Below the pieces are notes generated by a model. It had not been told where the DNA came from. It made no database searches and was given only the letters and a program-made list of their open reading frames with translations. 40,760 nt of DNA from Nitrospirota bacterium (GTDB taxonomy: Bacteria > Nitrospirota > Thermodesulfovibrionia > Thermodesulfovibrionales > UBA1546), in NCBI GenBank assembly GCA_021824065.1, contig JAKALU010000009.1, positions 1 through 40,760 of the forward strand, given 5' to 3'. This document shows, piece after piece, positions 1 to 6,767 of this stretch. Each line of letters starts with the position of its first letter. Position 1 is the first letter of the stretch. A program made the translations under genes and the position numbers.

Positions 1-251
1 CTTGCGAATTGAATTAAAAAAAGACCGAGAAAGAGAAAACGGGAACTTTTTATGGAGAAAAACTCAAAGGCAATAAATAACATGCTCGAATTGAAAATCA
101 TTTTGGGACAGCCTCTGGGTCTTTCTGTTAGGACACTATTCTTGAAGGGGAAGTCAAAAGGATTGAGTCAAATCTTTTTGGCCTTGATTTTCGTAACGCG
201 TTTCTGGTATTTTATGGAAATTTTTAAATCCAAAGGAAGGGAGGGCTCTTT
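1..251. other. left-edge non-coding stretch
   Basis: AT-rich sequence before the first credible gene. The ORF listed at 52-270 has no ribosome binding site, resembles nothing I recognise and overlaps the start of a better-supported small gene, so I do not call it. A weak promoter-like pair (TTGATT at 184-189, 18 bp spacer, TATTTT at 208-213) lies before the 252 gene. The window edge may cut an upstream gene or element. Confidence 0.4.
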
Positions 252-428
252 ATGTCGAAAAAGGCATTAGAATCAGCTTTAAAAATTAAAGCTGGAGAAT
301 TGTCCTCTATACCGCGGAGTGCGTTCAAGGGGAATAAAACGCCTGAAGAACGCAAAGCATTATCAATGCTGACAGCTTGGCATAATAATGCAAAGAAAAA
401 GAAAGATTTTGGTGGCATACTGAAATAG
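252..428 (+). CDS. small basic protein of unknown function (58 aa)
   Basis: This ORF is too short for the ORF track. It begins with ATG at 252 behind a good purine-rich ribosome binding site (GGAAGGGAGG about 7 nt upstream) and encodes a lysine-rich soluble protein beginning MSKKALESALKIKAGEL and ending in KDFGGILK. It has no signal peptide or membrane segment. It is in the same frame as the following 555-aa gene but is separated from it by two in-frame stops (TAG at 426, TAA at 432), with the next ATG at 435, so the two are probably co-translated as a pair. I do not recognise the family. A small partner of the downstream protease-like protein (immunity, adaptor or antitoxin) is possible but is only inference from adjacency. 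Confidence 0.55.
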   Translation: MSKKALESALKIKAGELSSIPRSAFKGNKTPEERKALSMLTAWHNNAKKKKDFGGILK

Positions 429-434
429 ATTTAA

Positions 435-2102
435 ATGATAAAGCCTACCCTCCGCCAATGGATACCATTGGAATCGGCTTCTCTCTTTAAAATAATTACA
501 CAATGTACTTCCAACACCACTGTAACAAAACAAAGTGACAATTTAAATAAACGACCTATTCACCGCTTATGTTCTCTCATGAGAAAAGAAGGTGCCCAAT
601 CCTTATGGATAGATGAAGCGACTCCAGAAACAGACCCCGAAGTCAAATATGAATTTACCTTTTTAAAAAAATATTTCACATCGAAAGGAATCGATGCAAG
701 CTTATGGGCCTATAAATTAATTTTTGTTAAAGATAAAATTGCTAACCCCAAGAATGTTAACTATAAGAAAATAACATTCCTTTCTTGTTCTATTATTGTG
801 AATTATTCTACCGACAAAGAAAGCAATGCTTATTTACTTTATTCCATTGCGTCAATTCCACAAAAGCATAATTTTACAGATGAAATATCTATGCCCTTAA
901 TGAATTATTACTTTCATTCTGCAAAAGATTATACCCTCACATTTAATGATAGTAACGGGAAGAATAGAAGTTTTAAAATTCGGAGTGCACCATTTTTCCA
1001 GAAGAACAATATTACTTCTTTTTGCATGCAATCTACACTGGCTACAATACTAAATAATTTGAGCAATAATGCAAAGTTGATATTGCCTAATCATATTAAT
1101 GAGATTTATGGTACACCTTTTGGAAGCGATTTATTATTTGACAAGGATAAAGTGCTGAAGGTTATTAGGAAAAAGCGATTTCATGCTGGGCAAATAGCAT
1201 TTGATCAAAGAAATACGGAAACACTTTTTAAATTTTTGTCTCGAAAGTTCGGTTGGCCACCTTCATCAAGTGTTTATCCATGGATGGAAAGCGGTTTCCC
1301 GGGCTTTATAGTTTTTCACACTAGATCAGGAGTTCTTCATGTAGTACCTATGATTGGGCATACCTTAAATACTGATTCATGGCAGCCTGAGGCCGATATT
1401 CGCTATGGTCGTGTTGTTAGATTTCATTTTAGGTCTGTATCAGCATGGGTTGATAATTTTATTATCCATGACGATAATTTCGGTATGTATCTTTGTTATC
1501 CAACAGCCAAACTTTCAGAAAAGAAAGACGTAAGATACAAACAGGCAGGAAAGAAGAAAGCATTAAAAAAGAGCAAGCGAAGATACTTGATTGACCATGT
1601 TATCTTTATTACACGAGAAAATATAAAACTAAATCCAGATACTTTAGAGATTGATCTGATAGGCGATATAAGAAATTGGTTTGAAAGAAATAAATATGTT
1701 TCAGAAAAAGAAAATTACTGGTTATATAGATTAATTAATGAAAAGAAGGCACCATTGGTGTCAAGAACATTATCTGTTGATAAAAATGACTACATAAGGA
1801 ACTTAAAAAAGGAGGATTCTGAGAAGAAAAAAATCCCTAACAATTTATTAAGGGTAATAGAAAAACAACTGCCTAATAGATTTTGGTTAACCGAAATAAC
1901 ACTCCCTGACCTTTATATCGCAAATAAATCAGCTTTAATCAGTATTGCAACTACGAAAAATTCAGACAAGCAACTTTTTGTGCGTTTCCCGAAGTTATGC
2001 TATCTCTTAATTAAGAAGGACTATTACCGTATTGCTCTTCCAACCGGAAGTCATTATAAACTTTTTGAAAGACCAAATGATATTCCGACATATGATTGGT
2101 GA
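435..2102 (+). CDS. protein with papain-like (C39-like) cysteine peptidase core, 555 aa
   Basis: The middle of this protein has the order of motifs expected of a papain-like or C39-like fold: a nucleophile-type Cys near residue 197 (NNITSFCMQSTLATIL), a His near 302 in a hydrophobic strand (GVLHVVPMIGHT), and an Asp near 346 in IIHDDNFGMYL, a pattern I associate with the third catalytic residue of such folds. The N-terminal 180 and C-terminal 190 residues are unrecognised; no membrane segment is evident. The gene is clearly more AT-rich than the genes to its right, suggesting recent acquisition. The start at 435 has no ribosome binding site of its own and follows the 252 gene in the same frame after two stops, so translation may be coupled. 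Enzyme activity and substrate are not shown by sequence; a non-catalytic fold is possible. Confidence 0.7.
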   Translation: MIKPTLRQWIPLESASLFKIITQCTSNTTVTKQSDNLNKRPIHRLCSLMRKEGAQSLWIDEATPETDPEVKYEFTFLKKYFTSKGIDASLWAYKLIFVKDKIANPKNVNYKKITFLSCSIIVNYSTDKESNAYLLYSIASIPQKHNFTDEISMPLMNYYFHSAKDYTLTFNDSNGKNRSFKIRSAPFFQKNNITSFCMQSTLATILNNLSNNAKLILPNHINEIYGTPFGSDLLFDKDKVLKVIRKKRFHAGQIAFDQRNTETLFKFLSRKFGWPPSSSVYPWMESGFPGFIVFHTRSGVLHVVPMIGHTLNTDSWQPEADIRYGRVVRFHFRSVSAWVDNFIIHDDNFGMYLCYPTAKLSEKKDVRYKQAGKKKALKKSKRRYLIDHVIFITRENIKLNPDTLEIDLIGDIRNWFERNKYVSEKENYWLYRLINEKKAPLVSRTLSVDKNDYIRNLKKEDSEKKKIPNNLLRVIEKQLPNRFWLTEITLPDLYIANKSALISIATTKNSDKQLFVRFPKLCYLLIKKDYYRIALPTGSHYKLFERPNDIPTYDW

Positions 2103-2204
2103 GCCTAACTCTTATTATCGACCATCGCGGCTCGCCCTCAACAGACATTTCAGGCAGGAGGGGTTTGATGGGTAAGGGTATTATTTAGAAAAGCGGAACC
2201 TCGC

Positions 2205-2233
2205 TTGACAGTATCCCTTCCTCTTTATATAAT
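2205..2233 (+). promoter_or_regulatory. perfect consensus sigma70 promoter
   Basis: TTGACA at 2205-2210, exactly 17 bp of spacer, then TATAAT at 2228-2233. Both hexamers match the housekeeping consensus completely. The start point would be near 2240, leaving a leader of about 58 nt before the KAP NTPase gene. Such perfect promoters are rare for chromosomal genes and more typical of mobile or accessory genes. Confidence 0.8.
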
Positions 2234-2298
2234 CCATCCAAATGCAGAAGCAGAAGCAGTATAAAAAGTAATGTTAGCTTTTGATATTATGGAGCAAA

Positions 2299-3684
2299 AT
2301 GGAATATAAGCTGCCACCCATTGAAGTTCCTCAAGATGATCCCTTTCGCTTTGATGTATTGGAACGTCAGGCGTCAGTGGAAGCCATAGCTTCACTTCTT
2401 GATGAAATAACTGGCCCCTTTGTCTTGGCAATTGATTCTCCTTGGGGGACAGGTAAAACGACATTTATTCGAATATTGAAAACCTTTCTTGAATCAAAAG
2501 ACTTCGTATGTCTATATTTCAATGCTTGGGAAACAGACTTCACAACAGACCCCCTTATAGCATTTCTGGGCGAGTTGGACCAGTTGAAAAAAAATTATAA
2601 ACAAAAAGACAAAACATTGGATAAAACGAAGAAGATAGCTACTCTGTTGGCCAAGAGAGCACTTCCTGTGGCGGGGAAAATCGCGACAGCTGGCTTGCTT
2701 GATCTTGATGCCTTTACGGAGAAGGCTCTTGCGGATCTGGTATCTGATGCTGTTAACGATGCTGTTGACGCTTATGCAGCAGAGAAAAGTCTAATCGAGC
2801 AATTTCACAAATCGCTAGCCGAATCAATTGATAAGTTAAGGGTCGAAGGGAAAAAACCACAATTGATCATGTTTGTGGATGAAGTTGATAGATGCAGACC
2901 TACCTTTGCTGTAGAACTGTTGGAGAGAGTAAAACATTTATTTAGTGTCCCAAACGCTATCTTTGTAATATCCCTTGATAAGCAGCAATTGGCAGTGAGT
3001 CTCTCGGCTGTTTATGGCGCTGGCATTAACTCGGAGGAGTACTTGCGACGTTTTATAGACCTTGAGTACGCATTGCCAAAAGTCAGCGCTAAGGCTTTTA
3101 CAAAAAACCTTTTTCGCCGGTTTGGATTCAACGACTTTTTTTCGGCCCGGACTCACAGCGAATTCGGTTCTGAGCGTGAACTCCTTGAAGAGACCTTCAA
3201 CGCGTTATCTGACTTGTTCGGGTTAAGCTTGCGTGCGCGAGAGCAGTGTTTTACGAGGATTCGTGTGGCTATGATGACAACTCCCAAGGATTACCATTTC
3301 TATCCGCTCTTGCTTACAACCCTGGTGGTGCTTAAAGCAGCTGCACCAGCAGTTTATAAGAAATATGCACTCGAAGGTGGAAAGGCCAACAAGGTAACTA
3401 ACTATTTGCGATCTGCGAATGGCGGTGAAGCATTCCTTAACTCCCGCATTGGAAGTGTAATAGAAGCTTATCTCATCGGCGCAAGATATAGGGACTATGA
3501 GGAATCTCCAGAGATAAAGCATTATCGTGAGATTTCAAAAAGCCCCACAACGAATAAAGAGGATAAAGAGCGTGCAGATTTAATAATCAGGGTTACTAGT
3601 GAAAGATCCTTTCACGATAAAATGCCTTCGTTAGCTTATGTTGTGAATAAAATAGAATTGGCTGCCCAGTTCAAGCTTGACTAA
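2299..3684 (+). CDS. KAP family P-loop NTPase
   Basis: A soluble P-loop NTPase of the KAP type (STAND-related). The Walker A motif is SPWGTGKTTF near residues 46-55 and the Walker B motif is LIMFVDEVDR near 190, followed by features usual in KAP proteins (YFNAWETD after the P-loop, VISLDKQQLAVS, YLRRFIDLEYALP). No transmembrane insertion is visible, unlike many KAP proteins. I chose ATG at 2299 (GGAG 4 nt upstream) over the TTG at 2281. A perfect promoter precedes it. Known KAP proteins occur in plasmids, prophages and defence loci, with roles inferred in membrane-associated complexes and phage exclusion. Its neighbours here (protease-like protein, toxin-antitoxin) fit an accessory or defence setting, but no direct partner is proven. 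Confidence 0.85.
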   Translation: MEYKLPPIEVPQDDPFRFDVLERQASVEAIASLLDEITGPFVLAIDSPWGTGKTTFIRILKTFLESKDFVCLYFNAWETDFTTDPLIAFLGELDQLKKNYKQKDKTLDKTKKIATLLAKRALPVAGKIATAGLLDLDAFTEKALADLVSDAVNDAVDAYAAEKSLIEQFHKSLAESIDKLRVEGKKPQLIMFVDEVDRCRPTFAVELLERVKHLFSVPNAIFVISLDKQQLAVSLSAVYGAGINSEEYLRRFIDLEYALPKVSAKAFTKNLFRRFGFNDFFSARTHSEFGSERELLEETFNALSDLFGLSLRAREQCFTRIRVAMMTTPKDYHFYPLLLTTLVVLKAAAPAVYKKYALEGGKANKVTNYLRSANGGEAFLNSRIGSVIEAYLIGARYRDYEESPEIKHYREISKSPTTNKEDKERADLIIRVTSERSFHDKMPSLAYVVNKIELAAQFKLD

Positions 3685-3727
3685 AACAAGGGAAATAGAG
3701 CTAACGCGTCACTCGGAGGGAAAAAGA

Positions 3728-3750
3728 GGGTCAGGTCTTTACTTTTGATA
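3728..3750 (+). repeat. possible fragment of a transposase-associated repeat
   Basis: The string GGGTCAGGTCTTTACTTTT resembles sequences I associate with the borders of REP-associated (Y1-type) transposase genes in many genomes. No transposase ORF is present within the window, so this would be a relic. The surrounding intergenic stretch 3685-3823 otherwise shows nothing recognisable. Confidence 0.25.
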
Positions 3751-3823
3751 GCTCAAAAAAACTTTTAATCCTCACACCTCGAATCCTCGACAGGGCAAGA
3801 CATAAAAAGCAAAACCCCTTTCC

Positions 3824-4147
3824 CTACCTCAACAACCTCTCCTGAAGCAAATCCTGCAAATCCCTTCTTCCGTCGAGCACAGTATGAATGAAAACGTTTT
3901 TGCCTCTGATTTCGTATATGATCCTGTAGGGTTTGAAAAATATTTCTCTGAAATCAAGGATTCCCCACCGCTGCATCTCCGGAGGGTAGCTGCCCTGCGC
4001 CGGCATTGTTTCCAAAGAGGTCATTGCTTTTTGTATATTGTCAAGCAGGTGCTCAGCCTTTCCCGGCGAGCCATTATTTGCTACATACCTGTAAATTGCA
4101 TAAAGGTCATCGAGAGCAACATTATCAATATGGACTTCGTATTTCAC
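3824..4147 (-). CDS. RelE/ParE family toxin
   Basis: A 107-aa protein with the pattern of RelE/ParE superfamily toxins: N-terminal helix-rich region (ALDDLYAIYRYVANN), then the beta-sheet core GILDFREIFFKPYRIIYEI and VFIHTVLDGRRDLQDLL near the C-terminus. Family members act as mRNA interferases or gyrase poisons; the sequence alone does not tell which, though the PYRIIYEI strand and C-terminal GRRD lean to the ParE/RelE plasmid-stabilisation group. Its ATG overlaps the end of the upstream antitoxin by 4 nt (ATGA), so the pair is translationally coupled and transcribed from the antitoxin promoter. Confidence 0.88.
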   Translation of the reverse strand: MKYEVHIDNVALDDLYAIYRYVANNGSPGKAEHLLDNIQKAMTSLETMPAQGSYPPEMQRWGILDFREIFFKPYRIIYEIRGKNVFIHTVLDGRRDLQDLLQERLLR

Positions 4148-4428
4148 GGCCTCTCAGCAGAGCGTATTTTCTTCTTTAATTCGCCGAATGCCTGATGAAT
4201 TGGTTTGTACCTGCCTTCAAGCATATCTTTTTCCCCTAGCGCAAGCATCTTCAGCATCGCCATGCTTTCGCGGTCTTTTTCATATTCCTTTATGTCCTGA
4301 ATTATTACCCGCGCTTCTCCGTTTACTGTTACAACAACAGGTTTACCGGTTTCAGCGATTTCGCTGATTATTTCCGATGCGTGGGATTTAATATGGCTTA
4401 TAGGCTTCACAGCTTCACTCAGTTTCAT
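4144..4428 (-). CDS. Phd/YefM family antitoxin
   Basis: The N-terminus MKLSEAVKPISHIKSHASEI and the strand GKPVVVTVNGEARVIIQDIKEYE are the DNA-binding fold of Phd/YefM antitoxins. The C-terminal helix (after about residue 60) would wrap and neutralise the toxin encoded immediately downstream. The ORF track start at 4443 is a TTG; the ATG at 4428 is preferred because AAAGGAGC lies 4-5 nt before it. A 15-bp perfect-arm palindrome upstream is a likely operator for autoregulation. Confidence 0.88.
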   Translation of the reverse strand: MKLSEAVKPISHIKSHASEIISEIAETGKPVVVTVNGEARVIIQDIKEYEKDRESMAMLKMLALGEKDMLEGRYKPIHQAFGELKKKIRSAERP

Positions 4429-4452
4429 ATTAGCTCCTTTCAAATAGGTCTG

Positions 4453-4467
4453 AATATAGTCTATATT
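4453..4467. promoter_or_regulatory. palindromic operator candidate upstream of the Phd/RelE pair
   Basis: AATATAGTCTATATT consists of two perfect 7-nt arms around a central T. It lies about 25 bp upstream of the antitoxin ATG and overlaps AT-rich hexamers that could be its -10 box. Phd-type antitoxins bind such short palindromes to repress their own operon. Confidence 0.55.
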
Positions 4468-4592
4468 ATGGTCTTTTAAATTGCATGGCAGCTTTTGATG
4501 CGATTAAAGCAAATAGCTTTTTCTAAGGGGCTAACCCCTGCAGGCTTTGGCCTTCTAAGTCCAGCTTAAGGCAAAAAAACTGAAAGGCATGC

Positions 4593-4598
4593 TATAAT
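4593..4598 (+). promoter_or_regulatory. -10 box of the FmdB-type gene, probably leaderless
   Basis: TATAAT ends 5 nt before the ATG at 4604, placing the expected start point at or next to the initiation codon. There is no Shine-Dalgarno in the space between, and no good -35 hexamer is visible. Confidence 0.45.
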
Positions 4599-4603
4599 AA
4601 TTT

Positions 4604-4816
4604 ATGCCAATATTTGAATATAAATGTAACAGTTGCGGAGAGGATTTTGAAAAACTTGTTTTTGGGAACCAGACTGTCACATGCCCGAAATGCAGCTCTC
4701 CGGATATAAAAAAGAAACTGTCCGCCTTCGGCATGAGCGGTGTGGAAAAACCATTTGCGGGTTCATCCTCAGGCTGCACGTCATGCAGTAAATCAACATG
4801 CAGCAGCTGCCACTAA
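4604..4816 (+). CDS. FmdB/YHS-like putative zinc-ribbon regulatory protein
   Basis: A 70-aa protein starting [18 protein letters not shown] with a CxxC and a second CxxC ([11 protein letters not shown]), the arrangement of the FmdB/CxxC_CxxC_SSSS family zinc ribbon. The C-terminus is cysteine- and serine-rich ([14 protein letters not shown]), as is common in the family. The founding member was described as a regulator of formamidase expression, but the role of most homologues is unknown. It is a single-gene unit on the plus strand between a toxin-antitoxin pair and deoC, both on the minus strand. The TATAAT box 5 nt before the ATG suggests a leaderless transcript. Confidence 0.85.
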   Translation: MPIFEYKCNSCGEDFEKLVFGNQTVTCPKCSSPDIKKKLSAFGMSGVEKPFAGSSSGCTSCSKSTCSSCH

Positions 4817-4837
4817 CACTAATAGCATTACCTTCTA

Positions 4838-5506
4838 TTAAGATACCGATGTGAATTCTTCCATAATGGCAACCCCTGCTGATGTGCCTATCCTTGTTGC
4901 CCCAGCACCAATGAGTTCCCTGACCCGGGAAAGGGTCTTTACGCCGCCTGCCGCCTTGATGCCACAACAATCTTTTACAACTGACCTGATGAGTTTTACA
5001 TCTTCAACTGTTGCACCAGCAGGACCGAATCCTGTAGATGTCTTAATGAATTCTGCCCCTGCCTCAAGCACGACCCCGGAGGCATTAATCTTTTCATCCC
5101 TGCTGAGATAGCACGTCTCGATTATTATCTTATGGATTATTCCCCTTGTAACCGAGATAATCTCATGAATGTCTTCCCTGACAGTGTTCCACTGCCCTGT
5201 CTTTGCCATGCCTATGTTCATGACTATGTCCAGTTCATTGCTGCCGGACATGACAGCCGCAATAGCCTCATAGACCTTTGCCTTTGTAAGGGTCATGCCC
5301 AGCGGAAAGCCTATTACTGTTGTTATCTTCACATTGCTTCCTGAAAGAAAATCTTTTGCTAAAGGAATAAAGTAAGGATTTATGCACACAGAGTAAAACC
5401 CGAATTGCCGCGCCTCATCACAGAGTTTTCTAATCTCTGAGACCATGGCATCGGGTTTAAGGAGACTGTGGTCAATTAACTTTGCTATTTCGGTCTTATT
5501 CATCAT
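4838..5506 (-). CDS. deoC: deoxyribose-phosphate aldolase
   Basis: A 222-aa class I aldolase of the DeoC/DERA family, cleaving 2-deoxyribose 5-phosphate to acetaldehyde and glyceraldehyde 3-phosphate. Visible landmarks are the N-terminal KLIDHSLLKPD, the strand SNELDIVMNIG, the Schiff-base lysine in EFIKTSTGFGPAGAT, the second conserved lysine in CGIKAAGGVKT and the phosphate-binding GATRIGTSAGVAIM at the C-terminus. Length is normal. The gene stands alone and ends close to the convergent FmdB-type gene. It links deoxynucleoside salvage to central carbon metabolism together with the transaldolase encoded at 15.6 kb. Confidence 0.95.
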   Translation of the reverse strand: MMNKTEIAKLIDHSLLKPDAMVSEIRKLCDEARQFGFYSVCINPYFIPLAKDFLSGSNVKITTVIGFPLGMTLTKAKVYEAIAAVMSGSNELDIVMNIGMAKTGQWNTVREDIHEIISVTRGIIHKIIIETCYLSRDEKINASGVVLEAGAEFIKTSTGFGPAGATVEDVKLIRSVVKDCCGIKAAGGVKTLSRVRELIGAGATRIGTSAGVAIMEEFTSVS

Positions 5507-5590
5507 GATGCAGGGTTTGTAGGATTATACCATCAAAAAACATGGAGTTTTTCCAGCAAGGTTTCTTGTCCAAAAGGATAAAATATGCTC

Positions 5591-6010
5591 CTACTCAGGC
5601 TGGCGGAATGGATTTGCTTGAAGTATATGACTAAGTTTTAACGGGCTCCCTTCAAACACAAAGATTGCCGTGCCCCGTTCTTCTGAGGTCTGTTCCCTCA
5701 CAACCCATGTCCCATTCCACACTATTTTAAGAGAAACAGTAGATTTTCCTATCTCGATCCATTTCGGCTCAAAGATTAAATTTGCCCTATCAAAACTTTT
5801 CATCGCGCCAAGAAGTTCTCTGTAACCTTCTTTTGTTGAATTCTTTTCGATTTCAGACAGATTTCTTTTTAAGTAGGCTTCCTTTATTGTCTCTGCAACG
5901 GTAAATGCCTCCTGAGCTATTTTAGACTCATATGTTACCTGTTTAACCTCTTTTTTGCCGCAGGATATAAGAAAGGATAACGCAATTAATATAATTAACA
6001 GTTTCTTCAT
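5591..6010 (-). CDS. putative lipoprotein
   Basis: The N-terminus MKKLLIILIALSFLISCGKKE is a lipoprotein signal peptide with a LISC lipobox. The mature part, about 120 aa, is soluble and resembles small secreted proteins with an NTF2/SnoaL-like layout (helices AFTVAETIKEAYLKRN, then strands such as TVSLKIVWNGTWVVRE), but I do not recognise a named family. The ATG at 6010 has GGGAG 5 nt upstream and is preferred to the track start at 6022. It follows the DUF721 gene after a very short gap and is probably in an operon with it and rpmB. Confidence 0.75.
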   Translation of the reverse strand: MKKLLIILIALSFLISCGKKEVKQVTYESKIAQEAFTVAETIKEAYLKRNLSEIEKNSTKEGYRELLGAMKSFDRANLIFEPKWIEIGKSTVSLKIVWNGTWVVREQTSEERGTAIFVFEGSPLKLSHILQANPFRQPE

Positions 6011-6024
6011 GCCGTCTCCCATTG

Positions 6025-6459
6025 TCAGCGCTGCCTTTTAAATGTGATGGACTTTTCTATTGCCTTTTTGATCCTCTCTCTTAATTCCTGATCCGATATC
6101 GAAGATACAGTTTCCTCTATATAAGAGTGATCGTTAGCTGTAAGTGACTGCCCTTTCGAAATTATTTCCTGTTTCCCCCAAGGTAAAACTCTTCCGAGCT
6201 TGAATCGAACAGTCTTTATGCCAAAGCAGTGAAGCTTCTTAGTTATGTCCTCTTTAAAAAAATTAAGTTGCTGCATCCATACAGGTGAATCCACATTAAT
6301 AAGCAACTCCCCATCTTTCAATTTTGCAGGGGACATATGAAGTGGAATCGGTCTTTCAAATACGCCTGCCCACTCTTTTTTTATACGCTCCAGTTTCACG
6401 GCATCTTCTATGCCGAGGGTTCTGATAAATGGGGCAAGCAGAGAATCAGCCCTTTTCAC
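6025..6459 (-). CDS. DUF721 protein, DciA-like
   Basis: A 144-aa protein whose first 100 residues match the DUF721 pattern: an N-terminal helix (APFIRTLGIEDAVKLERIKKEWAGV), then GELLINVDSPVWMQQLNFFKEDI, IKTVRFKLG. DUF721 includes DciA, the ancestral loader of the replicative helicase DnaB in bacteria lacking DnaC. The C-terminal 45 residues are helical and charged (DQELRERIKKAIEKSI). The gene touches rpmB upstream (the ATG of this gene and the rpmB stop share a base). A DciA role is inferred from the family. Confidence 0.8.
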   Translation of the reverse strand: MKRADSLLAPFIRTLGIEDAVKLERIKKEWAGVFERPIPLHMSPAKLKDGELLINVDSPVWMQQLNFFKEDITKKLHCFGIKTVRFKLGRVLPWGKQEIISKGQSLTANDHSYIEETVSSISDQELRERIKKAIEKSITFKRQR

Positions 6460-6647
6460 TAAACAGCCTTTTTAACCTTACCTGAGCGCAAACATCTTGT
6501 GCAGACATATTCTCTTTTTGTAGTGCTGCCTGCTATTATCTTTGTCCTCTGCAGGTTGGGCAGTATCTGCCGTTTTGTTTTATTATTTGCATGACTAACA
6601 CTATTGCCTATCGTCCTTGTCTTTCCGCATACGAAACAACTTGCCAA
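6459..6647 (-). CDS. rpmB: 50S ribosomal protein L28
   Basis: A 62-aa L28 with the usual N-terminal [23 protein letters not shown] and C-terminal [10 protein letters not shown], so the zinc-binding CxxC/CxxC form is complete. The start is TTG at 6647, supported by AGGAGG about 8 nt upstream; no in-frame ATG exists at the correct place. It is transcribed divergently from infB across a 120-bp region that must hold both promoters. Confidence 0.95.
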   Translation of the reverse strand: MASCFVCGKTRTIGNSVSHANNKTKRQILPNLQRTKIIAGSTTKREYVCTRCLRSGKVKKAV

Positions 6648-6767
6648 AGTTCTCTCCTCCTTTCATAGGTCATCAGTAAAAATTGCATTAAAAAGGTTTT
6701 TTATGATAACATGATATGATTAATGTTACAAGGGCTAAGTCCCTATTTGAGAGGTTGAACATAATAT
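6648..6767. promoter_or_regulatory. divergent promoter region between rpmB and infB
   Basis: This AT-rich 120 bp separates the divergent rpmB and infB genes. Several -10-like hexamers are present (TATGAT at 6702-6707 and 6715-6720) with TTGCAT at 6683-6688 upstream, but no combination has ideal spacing. AGGGCTAAGTCCCT near 6733 could form a small 4-bp hairpin in the infB leader. Confidence 0.4.

Noticed and set aside
52-270. ORF of 72 aa at the left edge
   Set aside because: It has no ribosome binding site or recognisable features and overlaps the better-supported 252-428 gene.
2161-2222. Degenerate fourth copy of the structured element upstream of the KAP gene
   Set aside because: AAGGG/CCCTT and AGCGG-like words occur, but the P2 and P3 stems and AATGAGCGA are missing.
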